Assembly: GCA_032209605.1 (NCBI GenBank)
Contig: JASFXZ010000001.1
Span: 36,088,619 to 36,152,618, forward strand
Length of the DNA stretch: 64,000 nucleotides
Direction: 5' to 3'
Source of the DNA: Mactromeris polynyma
Taxonomy: Eukaryota > Mollusca > Bivalvia > Venerida > Mactridae
Each line of letters opens with the position of its first letter. Within the stretch, counting starts at the first letter, position 1. Made by a program: the position numbers and the translations under genes. The notes under the pieces were generated by a model. That model saw only the letters and a list, made by a program, of their open reading frames with translations. It made no database searches and was not told the origin of the DNA. Positions 12,766 through 23,790 of this stretch are shown here, one piece after another.

Positions 12766-13529
12766 GAGAAATATAGACATAAATACAAACAACCGCATGT
12801 CATCAAGGTCGACACACACTCATCAGAGAAAGTCAATTAGCAAGGTTGAAATACACGATAATACCGGGGACTAGCTGTAATCATACTGAAAGCAATGGAA
12901 TTGTATTGTCTCAGTCTGACAATAGGTCATTATAGGGGCTGGAAACATATCGTGAGAGACTGAGGAATGCGGGACTGAATGTGTATGAAGTCGTCTGTTT
13001 ATGAGAGCGGGAATGAACGAACAGCTGAAAGATATTGACAATATTTCTTGTCCCAAGTGGAATAGATGGTACGGTCATCTGACCAATTAAGTAAATATTG
13101 TTACACGATAATTCGCGCAGGCGATGATTAATTGATGCTCTATATCAGTCGACAGCATGATCAGTGTGTTACAAGCGCATGCATGTAAGCTAGATTCCTC
13201 CTCTGAGATATAAAGCAGCGTTTGAAAAGCAATCAAGAAGCGCACAAACATCTTAGCTATCTTATCTAGATAATCTTTGCCTGCCGAACAACTGAAATAT
13301 TTCCGACAGATCGTGTTCTCCGTGAAATTTCTCAATGGAATAATTCGAAACTTTAACAGAGTGTACGTCAATAAAGAACACAGGTTTTTGGCACCGGCTG
13401 GTGATTTGCTATAGCCGCTAGTTCATGCGAATTTCATTAAAGCTTTTCTAGAACATGTACTACGATCAGCTCTACGTATAATTATCCATTTAGAGTTATT
13501 TTCGTTTACTTTATCATTTACGTTTGTGT
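12766..13529. other. Gene-free sequence
   Basis: No supported gene. A 94-aa open frame on the minus strand (13087-13371) has no recognisable domain. Confidence 0.5.
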
Positions 13530-14337
13530 CTTGTCCATTTTGCCTTTATTTTTGTGTACTTGTATGTATCTGTGTTTATGTCTCATTGTTAATTTGCTTT
13601 TGTTTTTGTGTACTTGTATGTATGTGTGTTCATGTCTCATTCTCCATTTTGCCTTTGTTTGTGTGTACTTGTATATATGTGTGTTCATGTCTCATTGTCC
13701 ATTTTGCCTTTGTTTTTGTGTACTTGTATATATGTGTATTCAAGTCTCCTTGTCCATTTTGCCTTTGTTTTTGTGTACGTGTATGTATGTGTGTTCAAGT
13801 CTCCTTGTCCATTTTGCAGTTGTTTTTGTGTACTTGTATGTATGTGTGTTTATGTCTCATTGTTAATTTGCTTTTGTTTTTGTGTACTTGTATGTATGTG
13901 TGTTCATGTCTCATTCTCCATTTTGCCTTTGTTTGTGTGTACTTGTATATATGTGTGTTCATGTCTCATTGTCCATTTTGCCTTTGTTTTTGTGTACTTG
14001 TATATATGTGTGTTCAAGTCTCCTTGTCCATTTTGCCTTTGTTTTTGTGTACGTGTATGTATGTGTGTTCAAGTCTCCTTGTCCATTTTGCCGTTGTTTT
14101 TGTGTACTTGTATATATGTGTGTTCATGTCTCATTGTCCATTTTGCCTTTGTTTTTGTGTACTTGCATATATGTGTGTTCATGTCTCATTGTCCATTTTG
14201 CCTTTGTTTTTGTGTACTTGTATATATGTGTGTTCATGTCTCATTGTCCACTTTGCCGTTGTTTTTGTGTACTTGTATGTATGTGTGTTCAAATCTCCTT
14301 GTCCATTTTGCCTTTGTTTTTGTGTACTTGTATATAA
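13530..14337. repeat. Minisatellite, 55-bp unit, about 14-15 copies, with 5-mer higher-order pattern
   Basis: The unit runs TGTACTTGTATGTATGTGTG, TTCATGTCTCATTGTCCATT, TTGCCTTTGTTTTTG. Variant monomers recur in order: TGTTAATTTGC occurs at 13587 and 13861, a shift of 274 bp (about five monomers), and the TCTCATTCTCC monomer follows both times. The plus strand is strongly T/G-rich. Two to three frames stay open for 111-274 codons (Cys/Val/Phe-rich VCVYLYICVF peptides), which I judge to be by-products of a stop-free unit. Confidence 0.95.
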
Positions 14338-15240
14338 ATGAGTTCATGTTTTGTGCTGTTCGGATGGTTGTGCACTTTGTTCGTGGCATTTACTTCTCGT
14401 CATCTGCATTCACATATTGTGCAGCTGTATGAATTACTTGGACATGATATTATGTAGAATCTCATGTCAATCGACCCTTATTGTTCCCTGTTCATATAAC
14501 AGAGCTGTCCCAGAATTGTCGGATTTGCAACTTTTGCTTATTAGTTATTATACAATTTACGGATTTACGGATAATTTGTTGAAAGGATGACAAAACAGAC
14601 TAAAGTCAATGATTTTTCATCAAATAAGTCATGAGTCATTATGGTATTAGACACATTTTAACTGCCATATACAACAAGTTTATCACATATCTGTCCTAAA
14701 ACCAAATCAGGTGGATATCACAATATATCGCCCGATATCGCACTATCATAAATTATGTCTTATGTCGTAATACAGGAATGTTTAAATTGCCTATCTCCAG
14801 AATTGCCCATCTATCAATACACTATTTCCATGACAACATCATGACATTGCATGCGTGATTGGCCATCTAACATGACCCTTTCACTTCAACCAGCACATTT
14901 TAAAACATATAACACATCTTAGGTAGGGTAAATAGGATACCACATTTTTTCAAGAAATCTATGAGACGACAACTTTTTGAAACATTTTGCTTACGTCTAG
15001 TTTATTATTAGAAAATACATCTCACCCAGGAGGCGAAACATACTTCAGAACATCTCATGTGATTAAATAAAATTGTATCGACTTTCGGATTTCTTTTTAA
15101 TCAGATCAAATCAAATTATGTTGCCGATTGTTTATTCCATATGAGTCGAGTGTAATCCAAAGTCTTGTTTCGTATAGAGTAGAAGGTAACAATACTGAGA
15201 GACGTTAATGATTGAATGTGTACAAATATTGGAGAACTTC
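14338..15240. other. Gene-free sequence
   Basis: AT-rich unique sequence. I see no gene, RNA or repeat. Confidence 0.5.
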
Positions 15241-15242
15241 TT

Positions 15243-15360
15243 AAAATGAATGAAGAAGTCGAGCAGGAAATTCCACATACAATGTACACAGCCACCCCAG
15301 AAGCAAAAGGAGGCATACATAAACGTATATACTAGTAAAAGCCTACGAAGGCAAAATGGA
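15243..15360. repeat. Dispersed repeat family C
   Basis: Shares with 21,590-21,720 an ordered series: AAAATGAATGA, GAAGTCGAGCAGGAAATTCC versus GAAGCAGAACACGAAATGCC, CATACAA, and CACCCCAGAAGC versus CACCCCAAAAGC. Function and full length are unknown. It ends just before the 29-bp array. Confidence 0.7.
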
Positions 15361-15397
15361 CGTTTCATTTTAACATCTCATTAACAGGACAGTATTG

Positions 15398-15700
15398 CTT
15401 CTGTGGTGATACAGTCTGGTAGTACGCTTCTGTGGTGATACAGTCTGACAGTACGCTTCTGTGGTGATACAGTCTGGTAGTACGCTTCTGTGGTGATACA
15501 GTCTGGTAGTACACTTCTGTGGTGATACAGTCTGGTAGTACACTTCTGTGGTGATACAGTCTGGTAGTACACTTCTGTGGTGATACAGTCTGGTAGTACA
15601 CTTCTGTGGTGATACAGTCTGGCAGTACACTTCTGTGGTGATACAGTCTGGTAGTACACTTATGTGGTGATACAGTCTAGTAGTACACTTCTGTGGTCTC
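15398..15700. repeat. Minisatellite, 29-bp unit, about 10 copies
   Basis: The unit is CTTCTGTGGTGATACAGTCT followed by GGTAGTACR. The first copies end in ACG and later ones in ACA, so two variant blocks are visible. A final broken unit (CTTCTGTGGTCTCATCG) marks the right edge. Cys/Thr/Tyr-rich open frames on the minus strand are by-products. Confidence 0.95.
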
Positions 15701-16030
15701 ATCGACCGTTTGGTAATGCAGTCGGACCAAACGCTTCTCATCGACTCTTCGGAAAATGGTGACGTAGGCGAAATGCAGTTGGCTCAGTCAGAACACCTGG
15801 ACATTGGATGACTGGGGAAACTTCAGCATAGTTTAGATATGGGCATTTAGTCAAGTGTTTCCCATGCTAGGCCTGATAAGGATCAAGTGTTCTCATTGTT
15901 TACCATTCTGAGTAAATAGAGAATATAGTCGTTGTTGACGGCCAAACAGTAACGTGTCTCTTGCTCAAACTCATGACGTGGCCATTACGTGTAAACTAAC
16001 AAACAGAACTTTACAAGACGTTTAGTATTT
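15701..16030. other. Gene-free spacer
   Basis: Unique sequence between two arrays; nothing identified. Confidence 0.5.
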
Positions 16031-16032
16031 TC

Positions 16033-17205
16033 ATTTGACCAGTGGGTATGTGATGAAGGCACAAAGCTTACATTTGACCAGTGGGTATGTGATGAAGGCA
16101 CAAAGCTTACATTAGACCAGTGGGTATGTGATGAAGGCACACAGCTTACTTTGACCAGTGGGTATGTGATGAAGGCACAAAGCTTACATTTGACCAGTGG
16201 GTATGTGATGAAGGCACAAAGCTTACATTTGACCAGTGGGTATGTGATGAAGGCACAAAGCTTACATTTGACCAGTGGGTATGTGATGAAGGCACAAAGC
16301 TTACATTAGACCAGTGGGTATGTGATGAAGGCACAAAGCTTACTTTGACCAGTGGGTATGTGATGAAGGCACAAAGCTTACATTTGACCAGTGGGTATGT
16401 GATGAAGGCACAAAGCTTACATTTGACCAGTGGGTATGTGATGAAGGCACAAAGCTTACATTTGACCAGTGGTTATGTGATGAAGGCACAAAGCTTACAT
16501 TTGACCAGTGGGTATGTGATGAAGGCACAAAGCTTACATTTGACCAGTGGGTATGTGATGAAGGCACAAAGCTTACATTTGACCAGTGGGTATGTGATGA
16601 AGGCACAAAGCTTACATTTGACCAGTGGGTATGTGATGAAGGCACAAAGCTTACATTTAACCAGTGGGTATGTGATGAAGGCACAAAGCTTACATTTGAC
16701 CAGTGGGTATGTGATGAAGGCACAAAGCTTACATTTGACCAGTGGGTATGTGATGAAGGCACAAAGCTTACATTTGACCAGTGGGTATGTGATGAAGGCA
16801 CAAAGCTTACATTTGACCAGTGGGTATGTGATGAAGGCACAAAGCTTACATTTGACCAGTGGGTATGTAATGAAGGCACAAAGCTTACATTTGACCAGTG
16901 GGTATGTGATGAAGGCACAAAGCTTACATTTGGCCAGTGGGTATGTGATGAAGGCACAAAGCTTACATTTGACCAGTGGGTATGTGATGAAGGCACAAAG
17001 CTTACATTTGACCAGTGGGTATGTGATGAAGGCACAAAGCTTACATTTGACCAGTGGGTATGTGATGAAGGCACAAAGCTTACATTTGACCAGTGGGTAT
17101 GTGATGAAGGCACAAAGCTTACATTTGACCAGTGGGTATGTGATGAAGGCACAAAGCTTAGATTTTACCAGTGGGTATATGATGAAGGAACAAAGCTTAC
17201 ATTAG
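16033..17205. repeat. Minisatellite, 39-bp unit, 30 copies
   Basis: The unit is CATTTGACCAGTGGGTATGT followed by GATGAAGGCACAAAGCTTA; nearly every monomer contains a HindIII site (AAGCTT). Most copies in 16,350-17,150 are identical, which shows recent homogenisation. The left part holds CATTAGACC variants at 16110 and 16304, 194 bp apart, each followed by a one-base deletion. This indicates a five-monomer duplication (5 x 39 minus 1). Being 13 codons long, the unit gives 270-286-aa open frames on both strands. Confidence 0.97.
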
Positions 17206-18418
17206 AACTTGGTCGGTCCTACTATAAAGAACAATAAATACTTCATATTTGGTTTTAAAGAATCTTTGTTTAACCTAAGTTTGGCATTGGTTCATCCAAA
17301 ACGTATTTAAGCGTATTTATGTACCACGTGCGTAAATAGCATATAATCGTTGAGGTATCGTTACATTGTAGGACATGTTTGACATATCGTGGTCATAAAT
17401 ATTGGCTTTAGATCAGTTTTACAATAAAATCTGTCTTGAATTGGTCTTAAACGTTACCCGATGTCTAATGAAAAGGACTGCAGCAATGTGATGTCAATAC
17501 AAATATTGTGACCATACTTTCTACCATAGTGGTTGTGTTTTATCTTATTATGCATTTAATTTTTGTGTTAATGTTTTAATGCTTGTGAAAATGTACTCTG
17601 GTCGATCTTTGGCACAATATAGACATACTAAGATTTGAATCGATGAAATGATATTCATAGAAAAACACCAATCACGGTCATGTCACATGACATTAAGGAG
17701 GTGATTTAGGCTACACCGACAATCGTCTCTCTACGTCTTGCAATCTTAGTTTTCAGGCCATCTTCCGTTTGTCTGGATACTCCGACAAGCTGACATCTCG
17801 CTCAGTCATGCTGAACACAATAAACAAGAAATGTCAGACAGTGTATGCCCTGAGAAAATCCCACATCGTTCTCATATTATACGATTAGTCGTTTGGCGGT
17901 CGTCAGGAATTATGTTACCAAACTGTACCGACCACTTAATCATGAAAGGATCTTGTAGAGCATGCGTGTACTAGATAGGCTTTGCTGCCATTTCAGGTCA
18001 TAACCCTAGACACGTGTACATGTTTGGGAGACACAGATATTGGGTGATGTTGAGCGATTGTTGTTCCAGAAAGGTTAACTGGATGGAAAAGTCTTACTAC
18101 AGTAGAATTGATATTGTTATAGTGAGGTTATTGCTCAAGAGAGATGTGGTCAGATGAGGTTGCACTATATTGGTATTCGGCAAGTTTGGACGTTTTAGTA
18201 AATCAAAAAAAAATGACAGGTCATGGGTGAGCATAATACGGTAAACAGTCCATCTAACATCCATATCCACATGCAGTGGCCCTATTTATGGTTTATATAA
18301 TAAATTGTGGTAATAAATATAATGTCACCCCTATTCAAATTGCCTGCCATTTCTGACTTATGAGACTCGTTTTTCTGAGCACATTTACCCCGCGTTATCT
18401 ATCCATCAATGCCAGACA
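17206..18418. other. Gene-free sequence with a possible MITE end
   Basis: At 18098 TA is followed by CAGTAGAATTGATATTGTTA and then a GAGGTTATTGCTC/GAGGTTGCACTAT pair, resembling the outer part of the AACCTC-type MITEs. No matching second end was found. The rest is unique and non-coding. Confidence 0.35.
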
Positions 18419-18419
18419 C

Positions 18420-18550
18420 CAGGTAGGTAACCAATTTCAATTAGCTGTGGTTGTTCGCCAATCGGCCATATCGGAACGGCACCATGTCGGGATTCCAACG
18501 TTTGGCCTCCCGCTCCCAAGGCATATACCTTAACCATTCGGCTACAAACG
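18420..18550 (-). mobile_element. tRNA-related SINE head (Leu/Ser-like A box)
   Basis: On the minus strand an A-box-like AGCCGAATGGTTAAGGT (plus positions 18528-18544) is followed about 28 bases later by a B-box-like CGTTGGAATCCCG (18488-18500). The spacing and the GCCGAATGGTTAAGG core are like tRNA-Leu/Ser, but the acceptor stem does not form. I therefore read it as a SINE promoter and not a tRNA gene. Confidence 0.55.
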
Positions 18551-18689
18551 GTGGCGATGTAATATGTTAACAATATTCATGTATATACTTACTGAAAGTA
18601 CTTTTCTCTTTGCTGTGTTCCAATTATTGTATTTTAGATGTGTCTGTTTTACTAGTAAGCGGAGTTAACGATTTTCAACAACTTTTCAG

Positions 18690-18795
18690 TTACAGGTATA
18701 TATGGCGGTCAGTTGACCGAATCAGTTTTTCTGGAATGACATTTGTAATTATCAACCATGATTCAGATTGGAGGAAAGTTGACTGTAGCCAAAGT
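18690..18795 (-). mobile_element. SINE tail fragment
   Basis: On the minus strand it carries GGTTGATAATTACAA and GGTCAACTGACCGCCATAT, the tail core also present at 4.75 kb and 46.8 kb. No tRNA-like head is attached, so this is a 5'-truncated copy. Confidence 0.55.
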
Positions 18796-18827
18796 CACGG
18801 AAGGATATGACTTGCCCACACCGAGAA

Positions 18828-18975
18828 TTAATCTCTAGAGCAACAACCTCTCTTCAACAGCAGTATCGGTTCTTCCTGTAGCAAGACTTCTTTGAATCAC
18901 AACTCGCTAGACCAACAACCACTCAACAACAGCCAACATTTGTGTCTCCCAAAGTGTGTTGCTGATGAGAGGTTG
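18828..18975. mobile_element. MITE-like remnant, AACCTCTC family
   Basis: CTCTAGAGCAACAACCTCTC opens the segment and GTTGCTGATGAGAGGTTG closes it, so the ends are partly inverted. Related strings occur at 2981, 28200-28330 and 63873-64000. Boundaries are approximate. Confidence 0.45.
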
Positions 18976-20540
18976 CATTGTAAATGATCATGATATGCAC
19001 GGTTCGTCTGTAATGTATTGTACTTGTTATTTGCTCTCATAGGCTTAAAAGTCCTCATTGGATAGAAAATAAAATATCTATGTAAAACACCATGTCAGAG
19101 TCTGAAACTGATTCATTTGGAAACTCATTTATATATATACTAACAACTATAGTCTGGTATATGATACTCTAATGTGTGTCTCCTTATTATAACCAGGAAT
19201 GAACACCATAACACGCATTATAACAATGGTGTTTTTCCTGATGTATCGATTGCTTACGGTCCCATCTGACTATTGGTGTCATAACTATTTTCATTTGTCT
19301 CAATGTTGATAGTATCAGTATCTTTATCTGGCGTGGCTCCCACGGGAATCCTCTCAGCAGATATTGTACCATAGACAAATACATGGCTTGTTTCTCGTAG
19401 ACTAATCAACAACGAACTGTATTGTAGATCGTCGCCACTATGGTACAGGGAGAATAATGTATTCTTTGCTTCTGTTACAAACTCGAGTGTATGCCCAATG
19501 TTATCTGGCAAATATTTGTTATTGGAATTAGACTGTTCGAATATATATGAATCATTCAGGAAAAAAGAAAGAAACTTCAATACATTGTATTGATGGACAT
19601 TCTATGATTTATGTGTGTATTATTGTGATCTATTCCGATTTCTTTGGTTTCTTGACTTGGGATATGTCTTAGGTCAGAAATAAATCATCACACAATACAA
19701 AGAACGTGAGAAAATCTTGATATTTAATACATTATCATGCTCTTCTGACGGTGGAAACTGTTGTTCAATATTGCCGCTACCATACATACTTATTTATTCA
19801 GACCACGTAATACAGTCATTGCTTGCGAAATCTAGACAGACTCACTTAAACTGGTTCCGACACAATTTGGGCTCTACTAGAATACCATTTTGATACATGG
19901 TTTGTTTGGATAACCCTGACCGACCCACACAAATGTTCCCCTAATCAAAGTTGCCGTATTTTTCCGTGCAGGAGATTTCGTGGCATTTTCCCTGTTCGAA
20001 ATGTAACAAGTTTACACAGAAAATATTAGTTAAAATACATATTCAATCGATTAGCCGCCTCAATCTAGATAGTGTGCGTCAGGAAACCACAAACCAACAG
20101 TTTATTAAAGTTGGCCTCATGATTTTATTTTAAACCCACCGCATGCCCTGTATGAAAGTCCATTACTGAGATAAAGGATTGGATGTTTATTCCAGGTTCT
20201 TTAACTAAGCCTAATTATTGTTCACTGGAATATTTTTTTCTTTGCCAGAAAAAAGACCTCGAGTTCCCATAAATTCCATAACTCAAATATTCGATTTCTT
20301 AAGGAAGTCAAATTAGGCAAAATCCATTGTGTGCCATAATTGACATAATGTACGAAAACATTGGTGGACATCTACCCTAAACGTTTAGCTATGGATACTA
20401 TAATACTGGTCAAAAGAGCTAACCCGCCATTCTGTATTCTGAGAATCTTCATTGTACTATGATTAAGTGCTTTGAAACGATGAAAATGATTTGGACAAAC
20501 TTACATTGACCTTTTTTGATAGTTCAATTCATTTCAATCA
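18976..20540. other. Gene-free sequence around the exon-like block
   Basis: Apart from the candidate exon at 19,258-19,532 no gene, RNA or repeat is supported. Confidence 0.45.
19258..19532 (-). other. Exon-like open block, unknown protein (candidate only)
   Basis: A 275-bp open block bounded on the minus strand by an acceptor-like site (pyrimidine tract TTTCTTTCTTTTTTCC, then ...CGAACAG) and a donor-like ACC|GTAAGC. The open frame has no in-frame ATG at its start. The peptide is polar and unrepetitive (for example PDNIGHTLEFVTEAK, ISAERIPVGATPDK, INIETNENSYDTN), unlike the satellite-derived frames. I do not recognise a domain. It could be an internal exon of a gene extending outside what I can see, a pseudo-exon, or chance. 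Confidence 0.2.
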
Positions 20541-20880
20541 TCAATGACATAGCTTACTCATCAATGACATAGCTTACTCATCAATGACATAGCTTACTCA
20601 TCAATGACATAGCTTACTCATCAATGACATAGCTTACTCATCAATGACATAGCTTACTCATCAATGACATAGCTTACTCATCAATGACATAGCTTACTCA
20701 TCAATGACATAGCTTACTCATCAATGACATAGCTTACTCATCAATGACATAGCTTACTCATCAATCACATAGCTTACTCATCAATCACATAGCTTACTCA
20801 TCAAACACATAGCTTACTCATCAATCACATAGCTTACTCATCAATCACATAGCTTACTCATCAATCACATAGCTTACTCA
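20541..20880. repeat. Minisatellite, 20-bp unit, 17 copies in two blocks
   Basis: Copies 1-11 (20541-20760) are all TCAATGACATAGCTTACTCA with no mismatch. Copies 12-17 (20761-20880) read TCAATCACAT..., except copy 14, TCAAACACAT. Identical blocks joined at one boundary indicate very recent expansion from two founder variants. Confidence 0.97.
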
Positions 20881-21589
20881 TCAAAATCAATAGCAAAAAT
20901 TATCCAGTAGCTTTTTGGAAACTATGTAAAGTATAACTTGTGGGAAAGCACTTTCGACAATTTTAATTGCTATTCTATTTTTAAAGATATGAAAGTGTTG
21001 AAAATCGTTTATAAAATATAACAATAATAAAAGCATCCTTATCGATTCAATATAAGAAATGAGTAGACTTAAGTAGCATAACCTGATTTATGTAATTATA
21101 GCCTATTAATCAATGTAAAAGCTGTTTTACATATTTGGTAAGGAATGACATTCTAGTAGGCGAAAAAGATTTTGCTGAATTTGACGTGGTTAAATTGCTA
21201 CTAAACTTTTAACTGTCTTCGATGAAACTTCTCGGTCAGTCAAACATTCTAGGTATAAACTGTTGAATGAGACATTGTCTAATATGAAAACACAGATTTA
21301 ACTCGTTTTTATGTAACGACTTTAATTAAAACAAGGAATCAGAAAATTATCTTCGATTTGTCCAAATCCCTATTTTCGTTTTGGTGTCTTCTATCTGCTA
21401 CTTTCGGTTTAGACATATGTCTGAATAAAAACTAACGGAAAGTAGTTTTTGTAACATGAAATGCAATTTGGGTGGTTTGAAACTACCATATAGCCATCTT
21501 AGAAGAGGAAACATGTCATGTCACTTTCATTCTCCATCATGAGACAACATGTATAACTTGCAACTCAGTTTTAACGAATTTATTTAAAA
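20881..21589. other. Gene-free sequence
   Basis: AT-rich; nothing identified. Confidence 0.5.
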
Positions 21590-21720
21590 AATGAATGATG
21601 AAGCAGAACACGAAATGCCGCATACAAAATGGCATAGTCACCCCAAAAGCGGGGGAAACATCAAATTGTACATACATGTAAACAATTACAGAAGGCAAAC
21701 ATTAAAAAGGTTAAAGATAA
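21590..21720. repeat. Dispersed repeat family C
   Basis: Second good copy of the segment at 15,243-15,360 (AAAATGAATGATGAAGCAGA, CATACAAAATGG, CACCCCAAAAGC). The sequence to about 21,850 (GGCGTGTTCCTCCC...CTTCCGGGTTCCGACA) may belong to the same element, but it has no counterpart at 15 kb. Confidence 0.65.
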
Positions 21721-22646
21721 GAGTACCGCCTTTGGAAACTTTGTTGGACCACTCTCGTGACGGCTTCCTTTAGGAAGGTACAGGCGAGGAGGCGTGTTCC
21801 TCCCTTGGTAAGGTTCACACCCACGACTTCCGGGTTCCGACACATTAAGTACTAAGTATTTATCAACTACGCAATCACTCCTATTAGAACTGTGATAGAA
21901 CTCATAATTAGCATACACTAGTATACCAACACAACACTTATCAACCTTTCTGTTTCGTCCAATAAGCTGAGGGTACTGAATTGTGGGCTTTTGATACCAT
22001 CAGTGACGCACATCTCGCCGCGTTTGTTATTTCATCGCCTACTTTATTGTGTTTTAACGATTTCACAGTATGTTCCCGATATGTCACATCGACGTGACAT
22101 TTTCAGTTATGTGTTCGTTATGATTTACCGTAATTTTTTTATCAACATCTAGAAAATTGCAATAAACCATTGACTTACAAAATTCAAAATGACAAACTTA
22201 TAAATTTTGTATAACCGGCACTTAAATCTTTGTGTACCAGGAAACTAAATTGTTTTAAAAAGAGGATTCTTAGACTCAAACACAATTACACGCATTTTGG
22301 AAATAAAATTCAGAGCAATCAAAACATCGGGTGCCTTTCTGCAATCATTGTATCCATTAAACTATACAAAATACGCGTATTTTATGACACGGAATAATAA
22401 TCGCAAATGTGATATCGATCATCTCTCTGATTTGTTTATTAGAACTACGAGTATGCGGAAAACTGGTAATCGGTTGACGACCCCTGTTCCAAACTGGGCC
22501 GGAAAGTCTTACCATTACCCTCAACTCGCCTCCAAGAACTACACATTTGCTTGAGTGCGGGAAGTGATATAAATGACAAATGAGTGCTGAGTATTTCTTT
22601 CAAGTACTCTATCTTTGAGTGTTAGTCTGAGACTGTGTGTATTTGA
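21721..22646. other. Gene-free sequence
   Basis: No supported gene. Short overlapping open frames on both strands show no domain. Confidence 0.45.
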
Positions 22647-22973
22647 GTTTATTTATCGTCGCCACCGATTTCCCATATGGGCGACGCCTCCGGAAGAATG
22701 TTAGATTTTTGGAAGAGACCGCATGATACAGGAAATGTTCAAATTCCAGAGGCACACCTGGTTCTTTTAAGTGCCCGATGTAAAGCATCGAACACTGGAC
22801 CTCGGATTTTCAGTCTCGCCCGAACGACTGGTAGTACTGTCAGTGGTGGAGCGGGGATCGAACCTGCGATCCCTGGATTACTAGTCCAGAGCGTTACCAC
22901 TCGATCCGCTACGAATAAAATGCAGAAAACACCGCGAGACTTCTTTATATAAGAACTTGTCACTTTTTTTAGT
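22647..22973 (-). mobile_element. tRNA-Thr-like SINE, family A, copy 1
   Basis: On the minus strand the head has GAGTGGTAACGC (A-box region), an anticodon-arm-like hairpin CTGGA-CTAGTAA-TCCAG (22876-22892 region), and a B-box GGTTCGATCCC. The CTAGTAA loop would present AGT, as in tRNA-Thr. The body continues through CATCGGGCACTT and TCCGGAGGCGTCGCCCAT to a GATAAATAAAC tail. It aligns along its whole length with 53,182-53,460, which proves it is dispersed. Similarity also extends 5' of the head (GAGACTT...AACTTGTCAC), so the repeat may be composite. The 91-aa plus-strand frame is incidental. Confidence 0.85.
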
Positions 22974-23360
22974 CTGAGGTTGAGTTGAATTTAACCGTTA
23001 AATTATACGGCCGGAGTGGAGGGCGAAAAGTCAAATTTATAATTCTGGGCCTTGTTTTCTAGTGAAAAATGACCGACATGTCCTTTTAGATCGACCGTCG
23101 AAGATGTATGCCCAGATGAAACAATATTGGTTGAGACAGAGAAGAAACGCTTCGGGTTTGAGAATCTGATGGTGTCCATTGATTATAAATTATAATAATT
23201 GTATGACGGTCATTATGTATAGACAATCTAACTTCATTACTTTATGCGAGGCAACTTATCCTGCAATTCGACAATTCACTTCAAAAGATGAATATAATTG
23301 TTTAATATGTCTAAGCAGTTTTGAAAACTAAACAACTTACGACTTTGATATGTCAATATA

Positions 23361-23527
23361 CAGTTAGACCTCAATTATAGACCACCTCAATAATAAGACC
23401 TCCTCAAAATTAAAATCACAATTTTAAGTACGTTTTCACAGTTTTGCACTCCGATAATAAGACCACCTCAATAAGAAGATCAGTTTTCAAGAGTCCCAAA
23501 GGTGGTCTTATTATTGAAGTTTTACTG
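23361..23527 (-). mobile_element. TA-flanked MITE, family 1, copy 2
   Basis: 167 bp, in inverse orientation to copy 1: starts CAGTTAGACCTCAATTATAG, ends GGTCTTATTATTGAAGTTTT then ACTG, with TA on both sides (23359-23360 and 23528-23529). It contains AGTTTTCAAGAGTCCCAAAG, the reverse complement of the family's CTTTGGGAC-CTTGAAAACT segment. Confidence 0.85.
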
Positions 23528-23614
23528 TATACATGTACTTACATTGTGTGTACGTGCAAGTCGTCCTCATTACGTAATGTGTTTGAAGTTTGAAGCGGTT
23601 TTTCAGCAATTTTC

Positions 23615-23790
23615 AATCATAATCGGGGGTCAATTGGCCTAACAAATTGTCCAGTACTAACTTGCCTTCTGTAAGCAGGTGATGACTTTCCAACATGAAT
23701 CATGAGGTGAAGGACATAACCTGCATAGCCCGGGAATCGAACCTAGGGTTACCAGGAGACCGCCTAGCGCTCTAACCACCGTACTAACCG
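23615..23790 (-). mobile_element. tRNA-derived SINE
   Basis: On the minus strand: A-box-like GGTTAGTACGGTGGTTAGAG (23770-23789) and B-box AGGTTCGATTCCCG (23731-23744), then a tail with AAGTTAGTACTGG and TTAGGCCAATTGACCCCC, diverged from the tail at 4.75 and 46.8 kb. GCCCGG at the start can pair with CCGGGC after the B box, but with a six-base stem in the wrong register for a functional tRNA. Confidence 0.7.

Noticed and set aside
13526..14432. Cys/Val-rich 271-274-aa frames resembling membrane proteins
   Set aside because: Several overlapping plus-strand frames are open at once and the peptides arise from a T/G-rich stop-poor unit.
16340..17205. 270-286-aa frames in the 39-bp array
   Set aside because: The unit length is 13 codons and both strands are open; there is no flanking coding sequence.
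22677..22952. 91-aa frame as a gene
   Set aside because: It lies wholly in SINE family A and is not preserved intact in the second copy.
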